Source: Calonectria ilicicola
Lineage: Eukaryota > Ascomycota > Sordariomycetes > Hypocreales > Nectriaceae
Assembly: GCA_020809705.1 (NCBI GenBank)
Contig: CP085826.1
Location: forward strand, 3,286,001-3,350,000
Reading direction: 5' to 3'
DNA length: 64,000 nt
Shown: one piece after another, positions 36,149 to 47,405 of the stretch
Layout: each line of letters starts with the position of its first letter
How positions within the stretch are numbered: the stretch's first letter is position 1
The notes under the pieces: model-generated
Seen by the model: the letters and a program-made list of their open reading frames with translations, nothing else
Database searches by the model: none
Told to the model about the DNA's origin: nothing
Translations under genes and position numbers: made by a program

Positions 36149-36399
36149 GTGAAGTGAGACGGGCTGGGGACAGCAACATCGGGGACGAGGGGAGGGCTCC
36201 TAGAACACAACAATGATTCGCCAGCAATCAATAGCAACCAATGCACAAGTAGCAGTAACTGTAGGTGTACGTGTATTAATAATAGACATTATACTCTCTG
36301 CTCTCATTATCTTTTGTTCTTGGTATATCGATTCCCTAAATTCATGATTCTCATTCATGACTCGTCAAGCGCAGAAAACATTCAAATTACTCCAAATCA

Positions 36400-38088
36400 T
36401 CATTCCTTTATAGGAGTTTTGGCCGTGGTTCCAGTTCCTCCCCTCTCAACCAAGGCCACCAACTCACCCGATGCCACTGCTTTCGCGTTGCGAATCTCCC
36501 ATTCAAACTCCTTGAGGCCGCGAATTTCCCACGAGAAAAAGAGCAGAGAGAGAAGTCCATCAATGACACCGGCTGTTAGACCAAGACTGCTGATAAGCAT
36601 GAGGATGAAGGCAACAAAGTTTGCGGGGCTGAACCAAACGGCGACCAAGCATGCAATCCAGATGAACAAGGCCAAGAAAAAGTGGACGCCGCGCCAGTAC
36701 TTTTGTCTAATTTCACGGAGCTGATACTGATGAATCATGCCGAGAATCTCGTCATAGACGGACCCGGGCAGTGCTTCATCTTGGTGATTGTAGAACAGCT
36801 GCGTGTCTGGGTCCGAGGCAACAGCTCTCGGCACAGAACGAATGCTACTGGCCGGGCTGTCATTGGCAAGATAGGCGCCGGTCTTGAGGGCGGCAGACGG
36901 GGTCTCAGCTCGAGGATGGCGAGGGATTGCGAGCGGTGTTGGGGAGTGACGGGTGAGAGTTGCTCTGACAGCAAAGTGATCGGAGAGCGAGACTCGGAGA
37001 TCAGGGTGGCGCTCAGTAAGGGCGACAATTGCTGTTTTGATGACCCATCCGGGAGTCGTGGGAGGGGCTTCAGGATCAACGCCTGTAGATGCGAAAATAT
37101 AATCGAGGCGTTTACCGCGAGGGTCCGGTGAATCAGGGTCAACATCACAAGGGCTACCGCTTTTTAGGAGATTTTGCTGGTTCTTGGTCCAGCGCCAGGT
37201 GTTGTAAACAGAATCGCTGGTGGCGCCATTCTCGAGGAGGTTGAAATCGGCAGAGGGGATAGGCCTGCCGCGAGCTTTTTCGGTGGGATGGTATGAGGGC
37301 CCCAGTGAACTATCGGGATAAAGAACCCGCCAAACATCGCGAACAGGAGCATGGGCGGTGATGAGGCGGTGGGCAAGGGAGAGGGGAAGCATGTTGAAGT
37401 CTCCCATGGCGACTACCAAGTGGCCACGTTCGGCGGCGCCGCGGAGCAACTTGGACATTTCCCATGCCTGGGCGGTACGATGGCAGATGTAAGAGTCATT
37501 AGGTTCTTGTTCATATGGGGCATGGGTCTGTATTCCATGTTAGCAAGAGTCAATGCAGTGTATATATGGATCAAGACCATATTCATTAGCTAGACCCACA
37601 TGTGTGTTGAAGACTTCGATGATATCCTTTCTCCGGGGCCCGTAACGGATTTTGGCACATGCAATGCCTTTTCCAACGTACCAGTCTCCGCGCCAAAAAG
37701 CCGTGGGACGGCCGTTGAGAGGGTATTTGAACATGGAGCTTTCCTCAATGGGCCAGCGACTCAGAATTGCGAGGCCGCCACCAAAGGCGCCGCTGTGATA
37801 GAACTTGCCGTATGGCAGGATCTGGCGTGTGTGGCGGCGGATGGCCATGTAGTCATCCTGGGTCCAGCATTCTTGAAGCGCGACGATATCGGGTTTAGGG
37901 GAGAGGAGGGAGAGCTGACGGCCGATCTCATCCAGTCGCGGGGTGCGAAGAGCAGAGATGTGAAGGAGACCCCAGCAATTTAACGTCAGGAGGTTGAGCT
38001 CGGCGGGTATGTCTTTTTCTCCCAAAACAGCCGTCTTGGTGGTGTTGAGAGGGGGCGCATGGGGCTTTTCGGGCGCGGTGCCAGGCAT
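36400..38088 (-). CDS. ISC1: inositol phosphosphingolipid phospholipase C (neutral sphingomyelinase type)
   Basis: Exons complement(36400..37527, 37600..38088) encode 538 residues; the 72-nt intron joins FNTH to THAPYEQ in frame. The catalytic domain is of the endonuclease/exonuclease/phosphatase fold: LNCWGL (about 35), ALQECW with the metal-binding Glu (about 70), GDFNMLP (about 225) and LSDHFA with the catalytic His (about 355). A P-loop-like GDWYVGKG (about 140), needed for activation in this family, is present. Two hydrophobic segments near 455-515 anchor the C-terminus in a membrane, the region that binds anionic phospholipid in yeast Isc1. It would release ceramide from inositol phosphosphingolipids at ER or mitochondrial membranes. 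Confidence 0.93.
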
Positions 38089-40663
38089 GGCGATGGGATC
38101 TTCTGGGAGGATTCACGGTGGTTCGGGATGGTGGGACGAGGTGTAGAGAGGAGGTTGAGGCGAGGGAGCTGGGATGGTAGTGAAGTTGGAGCGATCGTCA
38201 ATGGCCCAAGCGGCGGGATCTATAGTTGACTAGACTTATGAGGAGCGCAAAACTGGCGTGACGGCGTGAAAGCGTGGAGGGAGCAGGCTTCGCGGGCCTT
38301 TTGTGGCAACGTCTAGAGACGACTCGTGCGGGGGATTGTCGGTTTGGAGATTGGAGGGGTGCGAGATGTTACAGGTCGCGACAGGAAAAAGAAAAGAAAG
38401 AAAGATGGAAAGAAGCTGCTGCTGCAGTGCCAAGGGAGCCGAGCCGGAGAAGTTGTTGCATCCGTATCCGTACGTACCTTGCATACATGGCATGGGTACT
38501 GTAGGTATGTGCAGTACCTGTCTCGTGCACCACGCCGCCGCCGCCGCTGCCTCCCTCGTGCACTGCGCACCGCGCACCCATGTCTGGTTAATATGACAGC
38601 CAAAGAATCGGGCGTGCACACCGAGACTGGGCTGGCACATCCCCTGCTCTGCTGCCGCTCCTGGAGCCTCTAAGACCTCTCTGGGCTGGGACCTCGGGGA
38701 CCACTGGGCGCCTGGGCGAACCGGAAGCTATGGTGCATGAGCACGGCGTTGGTGGGGCCGAGCGGTGGCGGACCAGGTGTTTGTTTAATTTCACAGCAAA
38801 TTAACTAGTTGCCTGGTGCACAATTGTAGCTTGATAAGTGTCAAATAGTGGCACTATTTTGGCTTGCTTGGGCTTATGCCGGCCGCTATTACTCCCCGTA
38901 GCGCGTTGAGGGCTTGCACGAGGCTGCACGCGGCTGGCCATGCATTTTCCACAATGTCTATCATCATCACCAGCAGCTTGTGCTCTCTTTTATTAACCCG
39001 AGTGATATGACCCCCAAAGATATATACTTTTACATGTCGAGTTGTGTCCGAGACCGGCCGCGGACCCATGACGAGAAGCTCGAGACCTTGCTTGCTCCCT
39101 TGTAGCCTGCAATACAATACAATCCCTTCTCGCCTTCTTCTGCATTACACACTATGTATACATGCTGCTATTCCGGTGCCCCTCGATACCCCTGCTTCTA
39201 CAGAGCTCCCCCTGCTTACCGCTGACAGCTGACTCGTAGGGAGGTGGGGCAGGTAGGTGAGCTGAGCACATGTAGTGAGTGACCTGGGTAGTTTTTCATT
39301 CTTCACCGATGTTAGTGGTGGAAAGACATCACGGCAAATCGATGTCTTAAAGCCAAATGCCGAAGGGGGGGGGGGAGCTGGTCTGATTAGATGACTCTTT
39401 ATCACACACGCTATCGCGCCTCATCACGGTCCCTTGTGAAATGATTTTCCGTGACGACCTGGCCGAGACTCCGGTTGCGAAGAACTGTAAATCTTTAGTA
39501 AAAAGTCAAAGAAACAATTGCCAAAAATAGTTATCAGTCGTTAAATTAACCATCTAGATAAACAAACAATAATCCTGTGCCCGGAGTTCAGCGGTCTCAC
39601 AACCTATCCAATTGTCAATTTCAGATTGACCAGGTGCTCTGTGAGGGTTCAGGCACATTGATTCTTCTCTGATCACGTTTCACACCCAAAACAGAACGGT
39701 TTAAGTTCCTGGAGGTCATTGTCTTGGCAGCCCCGCAAATTGGATCATGTTGAATGGGCCTTTGGCAGCTTCGATTCACCTGCCTTTAAATCATGGGCGC
39801 AACTTGTTTTGATCCAAAGAGAGACATACCCTTAAGAAGCATGTAAAACTGTCGACCTCTGGTTAGAAATCGTTTTTAACGGAGACTTGTGCAGCTTTGG
39901 CGATGACTGCTCTGTCGTTGATATGCTTCCATGGTAGTGCTCAATGACTGCTCATCAATACTACCCCCCAATATGCTTTATTTCGTCGTCTGGGACAAGA
40001 TTAACGATTGGAACTGTGCAGCGTCTTAAATGCGCTCACCTTCAGTTGCCTTTGATGTCTCTCAGATGTGACACTGCCACACTGTCACCATACATGCATG
40101 TATGCAGTGTCACGCCTTTGACCGCTGCAGTGCAAAATAATGCTGTGCCACCGTCCATTTCATATTTGCACTCTGGATAGAGCGGGGTTGTCCTGGCACT
40201 AGCCTTGGCGATCCTGTCATATCATCTGTATTCGCTTGCACGCGTATATTATGAATCCGTCAGCTCACATGCAAGGCGCTCTATCAGCCTGTCATCATTG
40301 ACAAAAGCCCCTCGCTATCTATCCCACTTGCGTACCCAGCTGACCCGTCTTGTGAAAACGACCCGCGTCTTTCGCTCCTCGCCTTTCTCCCTCCAATCAA
40401 CCCGGCACATGGATTGGCTTCAGGCTGAAATCTTCTCCGCAGCTGACTGACTGATTTGAGATAAACGCAGCGATCATTTATACCAGGGCAGTTCTATTAG
40501 ATATATTTGCATATATATGTCTACCAGTCCTGCGACTTCCATTCACAATGTATCAACTGCTTTTATCCTGGTATACCAACATCTTGGTCATCAATCTCGT
40601 GATACCGTTGAGAAGAACATCCACATTGTAAACTATCTGATAAACTCCGCCTCTACCATCACC
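38089..40663. other. 2.6 kb divergent intergenic region, ISC1 to ABM-fold gene
   Basis: This is upstream sequence of two outward-facing genes. No coding gene is supported. A purine-rich patch lies at 38370-38420, and the right half is AT-rich with a TATA-like ATATATATG near 40509. An upstream ATG at 40517 is in frame with the ABM gene and open to it, but the better start is 40664. Confidence 0.5.
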
Positions 40664-41418
40664 ATGGCCCTTCTCGAATTCCTTCTACTTACTTTCAAGG
40701 AGGACCTTCAGTCTGATCCCTCCGGTGCCCCAACTGCCTTCAATGATGTCATTGCCAAGTTCAAGACCGTACCCGGCATCCAGCGCCTCTACCTCGGCCA
40801 AGTCATCGAGAACCCCCAAAAATGGCAGTATATTGTCTATTGGGAGTCTATTGAAGCTGCACAAGCCTTCATTGTATCTCCAGTCCTTACCGAATTGCAA
40901 CCTGCCCTTGGTGCCCTGCTCGCCGAGCCTCCAGTCATGAACCCTCCCACCGAGTACACTCAAAATGTCGAGGGCGTCCTGAATGCGCCTTGTACCGAAG
41001 TGTGTACGTGCTGGGGCGTCGAGGATGACTTTCACGAAAAGAACATGAATGCTTTTGCCGATCCTGTTGACGCTTTCGGATTGAGTGGCTACCGGGGCAT
41101 GGCGAGGGCAACTTTTACGCAATCTGAACAGCCTGATCCCACCGTGATCCCTGGTCTTGCTTCGAGGATCATCCTTGGCTGGGATAGCATGGAAGCCCAT
41201 ATGCAACATAAGGGGGTTAATAGTGGTAAGTTGTGTAATGCACAGTCTCCAAATAACCCTAAACCTGACATCAATTCAGTCATTGACAAGTACGTTCATC
41301 TTCTCACGGAACGTCGTAAGGGGTTTCAGATGGCAAGTTTAATACAACCACATCAACATCATCCCGTTGTCTTGAACTAATCTTTTAATAGTACCACGTT
41401 CCTCTGAAACAGCTGTAG
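40664..41418 (+). CDS. ABM-fold (antibiotic biosynthesis monooxygenase-like) protein
   Basis: Best model: exons 40664..41225, 41280..41332 and 41392..41418, 213 residues. The start is in a near-ideal context (ATCACCATGGCC). An in-frame ATG 49 codons upstream is probably leader. Intron 1 is ordinary (GTAAGT...TTCAG). Intron 2 would be a GC-AG intron: donor GCAAGT after codon ATG, branch site CTAAT, acceptor ATAG, 59 nt, ending the protein in YHVPLKQL. If it is not spliced, the frame stops at 41380 with a different 16-residue tail. The sequence shows two related beta-alpha halves (PGIQRLYLGQVIENPQKWQYIVYWES and its degenerate repeat ending ILGWDSMEAH), typical of fungal dimeric-barrel ABM proteins. 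No cofactor residues can be assigned. The function is unknown. Confidence 0.72.
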
Positions 41419-42064
41419 GATCAATGAGACAGAAACAATGAGAAACGAGAAACGAAGGAGGACGAAGCCCAGAAGATGTTAGCAATTCTCACCTCAAAGT
41501 ATCATCACGTGAAAGTCAAGTGTACTTGACCTCGGTCCGCTACTGACTAGGCGTGAAAATTGTGTATACAAACCCTCATCATCCATCATGAAGAAGAAAA
41601 GAATCAAGTTGCGCCATTATAATCGGGTACCTCAGGAGCTGTCAATTGTTACAGTGTAACCCCCGCTCCAAGCAAACAATTTCACTCTCACCGATTCGTC
41701 CCAAGCGATGAAATGCCAATGTCCCATCCTGTTACACCTTGTCTATGCCATCCTAACCACCCAAGGCCCTGTCCCGTCAAGCCGCAACCAGGGCGAGACC
41801 CAATGCCCATTCCAGGACCATTAGATATCTACCGCGTCGCTAATCGGGGATTGAAAGACTTGCGCAGCCAACAAATCGTCCACCATCTTCTCCCACATAG
41901 ATAAATAAATCACCACCAACCCCCTTTTTTTGTTCCATACTGAAGCAAACACCGTCCCCGTCGAAATCGATACGCTCTACAGAGCCTAGAATATCGTCGT
42001 AGTCGTCGTTAAAATTAGATGCGATGTTTCTCCGATTCTGTAAAAGGGCGTATATGTTAGAAGC
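41419..42064. other. convergent intergenic region, ABM gene to KH gene
   Basis: 645 nt between two genes that face each other. It holds 3' UTR sequence for both and shows no supported gene. Confidence 0.5.
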
Positions 42065-43532
42065 TTAGTTGCTGCCGATTCTGTTTTGCACCTCACCAAG
42101 TCGAGAATATAGCATGTACAGTGCCATGCGATTTGCCTCCTCCGTTCCAGTAATAGTCACCAAACGCTCGTTGCTGTTGTCCTGTGGTTCGTTAATCTTG
42201 ATAACGCTGTTGCTCATCTGGCGTATCTCGTTGATCTTCTGTCCACCCTTGCCAATGATGGCACCGACCATATCGTTGGGAATGTAGATTTGCTGCGTGA
42301 TGGGACCACCTGGCATTGCTCCAGCCATGGGCTGTGCTGTAGGAGCACCGTGAGGCTGGGGCCCGACATGTGGAGCCATGTGAGGCTGCATATGGGGGGC
42401 AGCACCGTAAGCTCCTCCTTGCGCGCCGTATTGCATGGGCATCACGGGATTTCCTTGGGCTGCTGCGTGAGGGTACTGCTGCGGGTAAGGAGCAGGTGGC
42501 AGATGGTGCGGGCGGCGATCGTTGTGGCGACCATAGTTCTCGCTTCGGCCGTAGTGTCCGGACGCGGGCTGAGGGCAGTAAGGGACGACCTGCATGCCTC
42601 CGGGGATGGAGCCAGCAGGAGCGCCGCTTCGGGTAGCATACGCAGAGGCAGCAGGGCCACCGAACCTATCGTTTAGCTGCTCTAGCAGAGTGCTGCCTAC
42701 GTAGTATGTAGCAATGTGGACGGCATCGGCGACGCCCATGACCACAAGGGAACGCTCACTTGACATGGGGAGACACGAATCGGAAGCGTTGAGTCTTGCG
42801 CCAGAGGCTTCCTGGATCTCACGAATACGCGCTCCACCCTTACCAATAATAGAGCCGATAAGAATGTGAGGAATGAGGAGACGTAGGGGGTAAGTCTTGG
42901 AGGATGCGGTCGAGGACTCGTTCAATGGCTCGTTGTTGAGAGTACGAATAATCAAACCGAAAGCCTAGCAAGCATTAGTACGATTGAAAAACCTTGGCTT
43001 CAACTTTGAAACTTACCTTAGCCACAGCGTCTACTATGCCGCTGACGGTTAGGATGCGCTCGACAGCTCCCTTCTGGTAGTCGCTAACAGTGCACTTCGC
43101 ATTGGAGAGCTTTCGGATGTTGGAAACGTTCTCGCCTCCCTTTCCAATGACGGTCGCCGCCTCTGGGCTAGAGATGACAGCTCGAATATGGATCCAGGAT
43201 GTTTCGTCATGGGCGGCAGCAGAGGAGACAGCGTTGGATGTCGAGGCAGCGGCAACGGCAGTGGCGCTTTTCGAATCGGAACCTTCCTCTGTGGCTGGAG
43301 TGTCGTCCTGCTCTGATTTAGCGCCGTTTGTCTTCTCGTCACCGTTCTGCTCCTGGCTCTCGGTGGCGGGCGCGACGGGCGCTTCAGGAACCTCGACATC
43401 GTCGTCGTGCTTGATGACCTTGTCAAGGGCAGGTCGCTTGGCATCGGGCTGGTCAGTTGCGCGTGAGGGAGAAGAGGCTTCCTCAAGAGGGCGCTTGGCC
43501 GATTGGGTGGGTTGAGTTGGTGAGGCAGACAT
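42065..43532 (-). CDS. triple KH-domain RNA-binding protein (PCBP/Rnc1/Pbp2 type)
   Basis: Exons complement(42065..42964, 43017..43532) encode 471 residues; the 52-nt intron (GTAAGT...TGCTAG) joins DAVAK to AFGLIIR. An acidic, low-complexity N-terminus (1-112) with a KRPLEE-type basic stretch is followed by KH1 (about 115-180, VIGKGGENV), KH2 (about 193-265, IIGKGGARI) and KH3 (about 395-462, IIGKGGQKI). A Pro/Gln/His/Tyr/Gly-rich linker of about 110 residues lies between KH2 and KH3. Each KH keeps its GxxG loop. Fungal relatives bind C/U-rich single-stranded RNA to control mRNA stability or localisation, as S. pombe Rnc1 does for a MAPK phosphatase message. Targets here are unknown. Confidence 0.92.
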
Positions 43533-45032
43533 TTTCTTTGACTTAATGGAGATCACGGTTGAATAACTTTGTTGGATGGAAAGGCTCTTTATTTTTTCTT
43601 CGTCTTATATACACTCAGGGGGTTTTCAAAGGAAAACGTGCTGGTGTAGTGACTTGGGTCGGTGGGATCGCGCTTTCGGTGAAGTATTCGTGAAGTGACT
43701 GGTGTCGCGAATAGGCGTGACGGGTTGAGTGGAAGGAGAAGGTGATCTCAAAGGGCAATCCTTTCTCGGGCTCAGGGCGGGCTCCAGAAGTCTTGCAACG
43801 GGCGTCGGAGTGGCAGTGCCCGGAAGATTTCCCAGACGATGGGCGGGAAGAAGAAGGGCGGAGATGATGACTTGTGAAGATGTTGAGTGGTTGAGGAGAG
43901 GAGGTGAAGCGACAAATCGATGCTGGGACGGAGGTCTGGAAAGCAGAAAGGAAGAGGCAAGTGCTCAGCTCAAACCTTGTGACCACGGGTTCCTGGTGTC
44001 GCAAACAACCTCCGATAGCTGGGCACGGGCGAATAAAAGAGAATCGTCGCGTCGCAAGTCGCTAGTCACAACTGCGTAGACGAGGACAAGCAAGAAGGGC
44101 CGCGCACGTTTCGAGGGCCGACGTTCCGGGAGTGATAGGGCTGGCGATGACTTTCGCGCGCAGGGAGGGGGTCGAACAGGGCAGAAACGGGGACAACCAA
44201 ATCTGAACAAGGGGGGCAAGAAAGGAAAAAAGATGTCAGGACAGGGCCTACGATGGTCGCTGACGGGAGAGAAGATGAGAAAAGCCAGAGGCCAAATGAA
44301 AGAGGGGGCTGGAGATGACCAGAGTCGGTGGACGGCGATGGGGAGTTGGGGAGAATGTTCGGGAGTGGTAGCTGAAACGACCTCAAATGGCCTGTCTGGA
44401 CGGGATGTGCTGGCAAGTCACGTGGAAGGCTCTTTACCTGCGGCGGTTGGCCGCTGAGCTAGAACACGCACACGCACGCACGCACGCACAGTGCGGGGGC
44501 TCCCGAGGTGCCCAGGTCTGGGGGAGCTGGCATCGAGGCATTAGCGTCTGGGGATCCATCGCCACAACCCCCGAGGCCCCTGCTAATGGCACCCTGTACT
44601 GTGCCATGTACAGTGCGCGGCGCATTGGCCCAAACAACAAACCAACCACGCGGCGAGGTCCCCAGTGCTAATTCTAGCATGGCGCGTAACACCTGTCTGT
44701 ATCGGATCCTGCATAACTAGGGACATATCGAGCATCAAGAGGCGCCAGATATTTCCGGAAACCTCCTGCTTTGAATCCGAGCCACAGAGTTTCAATAAAC
44801 AAAAAAGGACTCACCCGCCCCGCGAATCATCTGCGCCCTGTCCGTCGTCCAGCGCATCACGCATCCGCCCACTGGCCGTGCATGAATCAAGTCGCCATTT
44901 GGCGTCTGCACCGGTCCACTCTATCTCTGACACTGCAGCAGCCCTCACCCGTCCATTTCATCTGCACCAGCTCCGTTTACTGTGCTCAAAATCCTGCTTG
45001 TAAACACTAGCTGTGGAGCTTGCGTTATCATA
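43533..45032. other. divergent intergenic region, KH gene to CENP-K-like gene
   Basis: A 1.5 kb shared upstream region. Reverse-strand open frames of up to 129 codons next to the KH start are rich in Ser, Pro and Thr and read like leader sequence. A CACG-type microsatellite is at 44463-44490. No gene is supported. Confidence 0.5.
44463..44490. repeat. (CACG)n/(CA)n microsatellite
   Basis: CACGCACACGCACGCA-type short tandem repeat of about seven units in the divergent promoter region. Confidence 0.85.
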
Positions 45033-46070
45033 ATGAACGAGAGGCTACAGGGTGCTGAGGCGCAGGTATACACCGCCAATCTTGACCGTACTCTCAAGGA
45101 GCTTCAGAAGAAGGTTCGAGAACATGAGAGTGAGCTACAGAAGGTGTATATTTCTTTCACATGGAGTCTGCGTTGTCAGATGCTGACTGGAAACTAGCTC
45201 CGCTCGAGCCAGGATGAGCTCCCTCAGTCAACAGCGGGACAGGCTCAAATCATCAAGACAGCATTGGATGAAGTGACTGACTCTGATCCCTTCCTGCCGT
45301 TCCCTGCGTCTCTACTCCCGGCTTTGCTGGCACTGCGCAAGACGCATCGCACGATTTTGGAGTCCAATGCCTACCTAGCGTCGCAGCGTGCCAGTCATGA
45401 GCAGATTACCCGCCAGCTGGAGGCTGATCAGGCCAGATTGAAAGATCAGAAACTGCTCAAAGACGCCCTGGAGGCGCGGATCAAGTCGCTTCGGAATGAA
45501 TTGGATACTGATGTGGATGTGAACCCTGAAAACGGTGCGCGCGAGCGACTCGAGGAGCTGAGAAAAAAGAAAAAGAACTACGACAAGGAAACATCAAAAC
45601 TGATGAAGATACTTCTGGAATTCATGAACAGCACACTTGCACCAATGCTTGCAGCTGAGGAACTAGGCGGCCCTGTGGTGGGCGATCTCATGGATATCGA
45701 CGGTGATGATCTAGCTGGTGGCTTCAGCTCACAGGGAAAGCTGAAAAAGGCCAAGGAGAGTGCAGGTCAGGAGGACAAGCGACAGAGAAGGATCGACGAG
45801 ATTTGGGGCCAAGCCGCGAGTAGCGAGGAGAACGGGGGTGCTGGGCACCAAGACGAGGTTGCAGCGGCCATGACGGAGATGCGACAGCTCACAGAACAGC
45901 TTCTCAACAGGCTGTCGGAAGCCAAGGGCGAGTCAGCAGCGTCGTATGTGCAGCTGCCAAGAGAGTCAGCGGTGGCGCGTTTTCTTGTGCGGTCCAATGT
46001 CGCGCAGTTTCACCCCAAAGATGCGACGAAGCTCAGGCTGATTGACTTTGGCCGAGAGTTGGGGTCGTAG
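45033..46070 (+). CDS. probable kinetochore protein, CENP-K/Sim4 family
   Basis: Exons 45033..45143 and 45198..46070 encode 327 residues; the 54-nt intron (GTGTAT...AACTAG) closes the phase after ELQK. The start is the first ATG in frame. The protein is mainly coiled coil: an N-terminal heptad stretch, a DPFLPFPASLLPALLALRKTH block, then long Lys/Glu/Gln-rich helices to about 180, an acidic segment with a short disordered linker, and a C-terminal helical part ending in RLIDFGRELGS. The Pro-Leu-Leu-Pro-Ala-Leu block followed by coiled coil resembles fungal Cenp-K/Sim4, part of the constitutive centromere network. I rate that name as moderate. It could be another coiled-coil protein. Confidence 0.72.
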
Positions 46071-46531
46071 TTTAATTGAAAGTGCCTGGCTACACTTGGG
46101 GCTTCTTGGACATGACATCCGTAAAACGGGGATGATGATAGCGATCATCCTGCGCTGAGAACTCTACCATAGACTAACTACGTATTCATGCGCAATTTCA
46201 GCCCGAAACGTTGGTGCTCTGACTCGTCATATTTCTCCCCGCCCATTGCTTTTCCTCTATGCCATGTATGAACGAGCGCTTGGGCGAGTGCCGCCCAGCT
46301 GAGTCGACACTGTCCCATCTTTGCTTCGTTAATACCCAAGAAGCAAACACTTAATCCTAGGCTTCCTCATTGGCCAATTCACTTGCGCGTCGCCGCCCTT
46401 TCGCGTCGCGTGGCCCCCGCAAATCAATTCAGCCTCCTGTTCAACCACTTGTTGCTCTTCTAGATCCAGCTCCACTTGATGTAAACTTGTCCATCTCGAC
46501 TTGTCAATTTCAGCCCTTCATACTTCCAACA
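46071..46531. promoter_or_regulatory. dUTPase promoter and leader with GC-rich CGCGTCGC elements
   Basis: 460 nt with no gene. GCGCGTCGC at 46385-46393 and CGCGTCGCG at 46402-46410 form a direct repeat about 125 nt before the start codon. The CGCG core recalls MBF-type cell-cycle boxes, but the exact ACGCGT is absent. Confidence 0.35.
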
Positions 46532-47154
46532 ATGTCTTCCGCCCCCGAAACCAACAACTCTACCATCTCCTCCCCTCCCGCTAAGCGTGTTAAGACCACC
46601 GCCGGCATGGAACCCATCCCCCTCCAGATCAAGAAGCTCTCAGAGAAGGGCCGACTGCCCACCCGTGGCAGCGAATTTGCAGCTGGCTACGACATCTATG
46701 CTGCCCACGATACTACCATTCCTGCTCGTGGCAAGGCTCTTGTTAGCACTGATATTAGCATGGCCGTACCTGAGGGAACCTGTAAGTTTTTTTTTCTCTA
46801 CTTTTTCTCCCCATTCCTTTTCTCTGGCTCATATTGTGTTTGAAAAAAAAAATCCATTTTGTGTCACCGACTAGACTAACGCTTTGACTCCTAGACGGCC
46901 GAATTGCCCCTCGCTCCGGCCTCGCTGCCAAGAATTTCATCGACACTGGTGCGGGCGTCATCGACGCCGACTACCGTGGCGAGGTCAAAGTGCTTCTCTT
47001 CAACCACGCCGAGACTGACTTTGAGATCAAGGAGGGCGACCGTGTCGCCCAGCTTGTTCTCGAGCGCATCTACACACCTGAGGTTGTCGAGGTTGAGGAG
47101 CTTGCTGAGAGTGTGCGAGGCGCTGGTGGCTTCGGTAGCACTGGCCGGGCATAG
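46532..47154 (+). CDS. DUT1: dUTP diphosphatase (trimeric dUTPase)
   Basis: Exons 46532..46781 and 46895..47154 encode 169 residues. The 113-nt intron has a GTAAGT donor, a GACTAAC branch site and a CCTAG acceptor, and rebuilds the Tyr codon of [12 protein letters not shown]. All five dUTPase motifs are present in order: AAGYDIYAA (about 49), PRSGLA (about 89), [17 protein letters not shown] (about 103), [12 protein letters not shown] (about 128) and the C-terminal P-loop-like [10 protein letters not shown] (about 157). The N-terminal 25 residues are Ser/Thr-rich with a KRVK basic patch, possibly a nuclear signal. The enzyme hydrolyses dUTP to dUMP and pyrophosphate, keeping uracil out of DNA and feeding dTMP synthesis. 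Confidence 0.97.
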
Positions 47155-47405
47155 ATGCCTTTGAGTTAACGGTTACGAGTTTGATGAGTGGGAATTGCGG
47201 TGCACTTTCAGATACGATGGGAATCTGCTAGACTTTCGAATGCCAAGGGGATACAGTACAATGGAAAGACAGGACACGGTGTAGAAAATCGCCATAGACC
47301 AATGGATTTCATCATGAGAACAAATGCTTCTGTTTGCTGCCTGTAAATCTATCCTGTGCTCTATAACATCTTACCCACGCTTGATTCTAATTGTCGCTGC
47401 TCCGT

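Noticed and set aside
36314..36724. 136-codon plus-strand frame antisense to ISC1
   Set aside because: It is the reverse complement of the ISC1 C-terminal membrane region, with no independent support.
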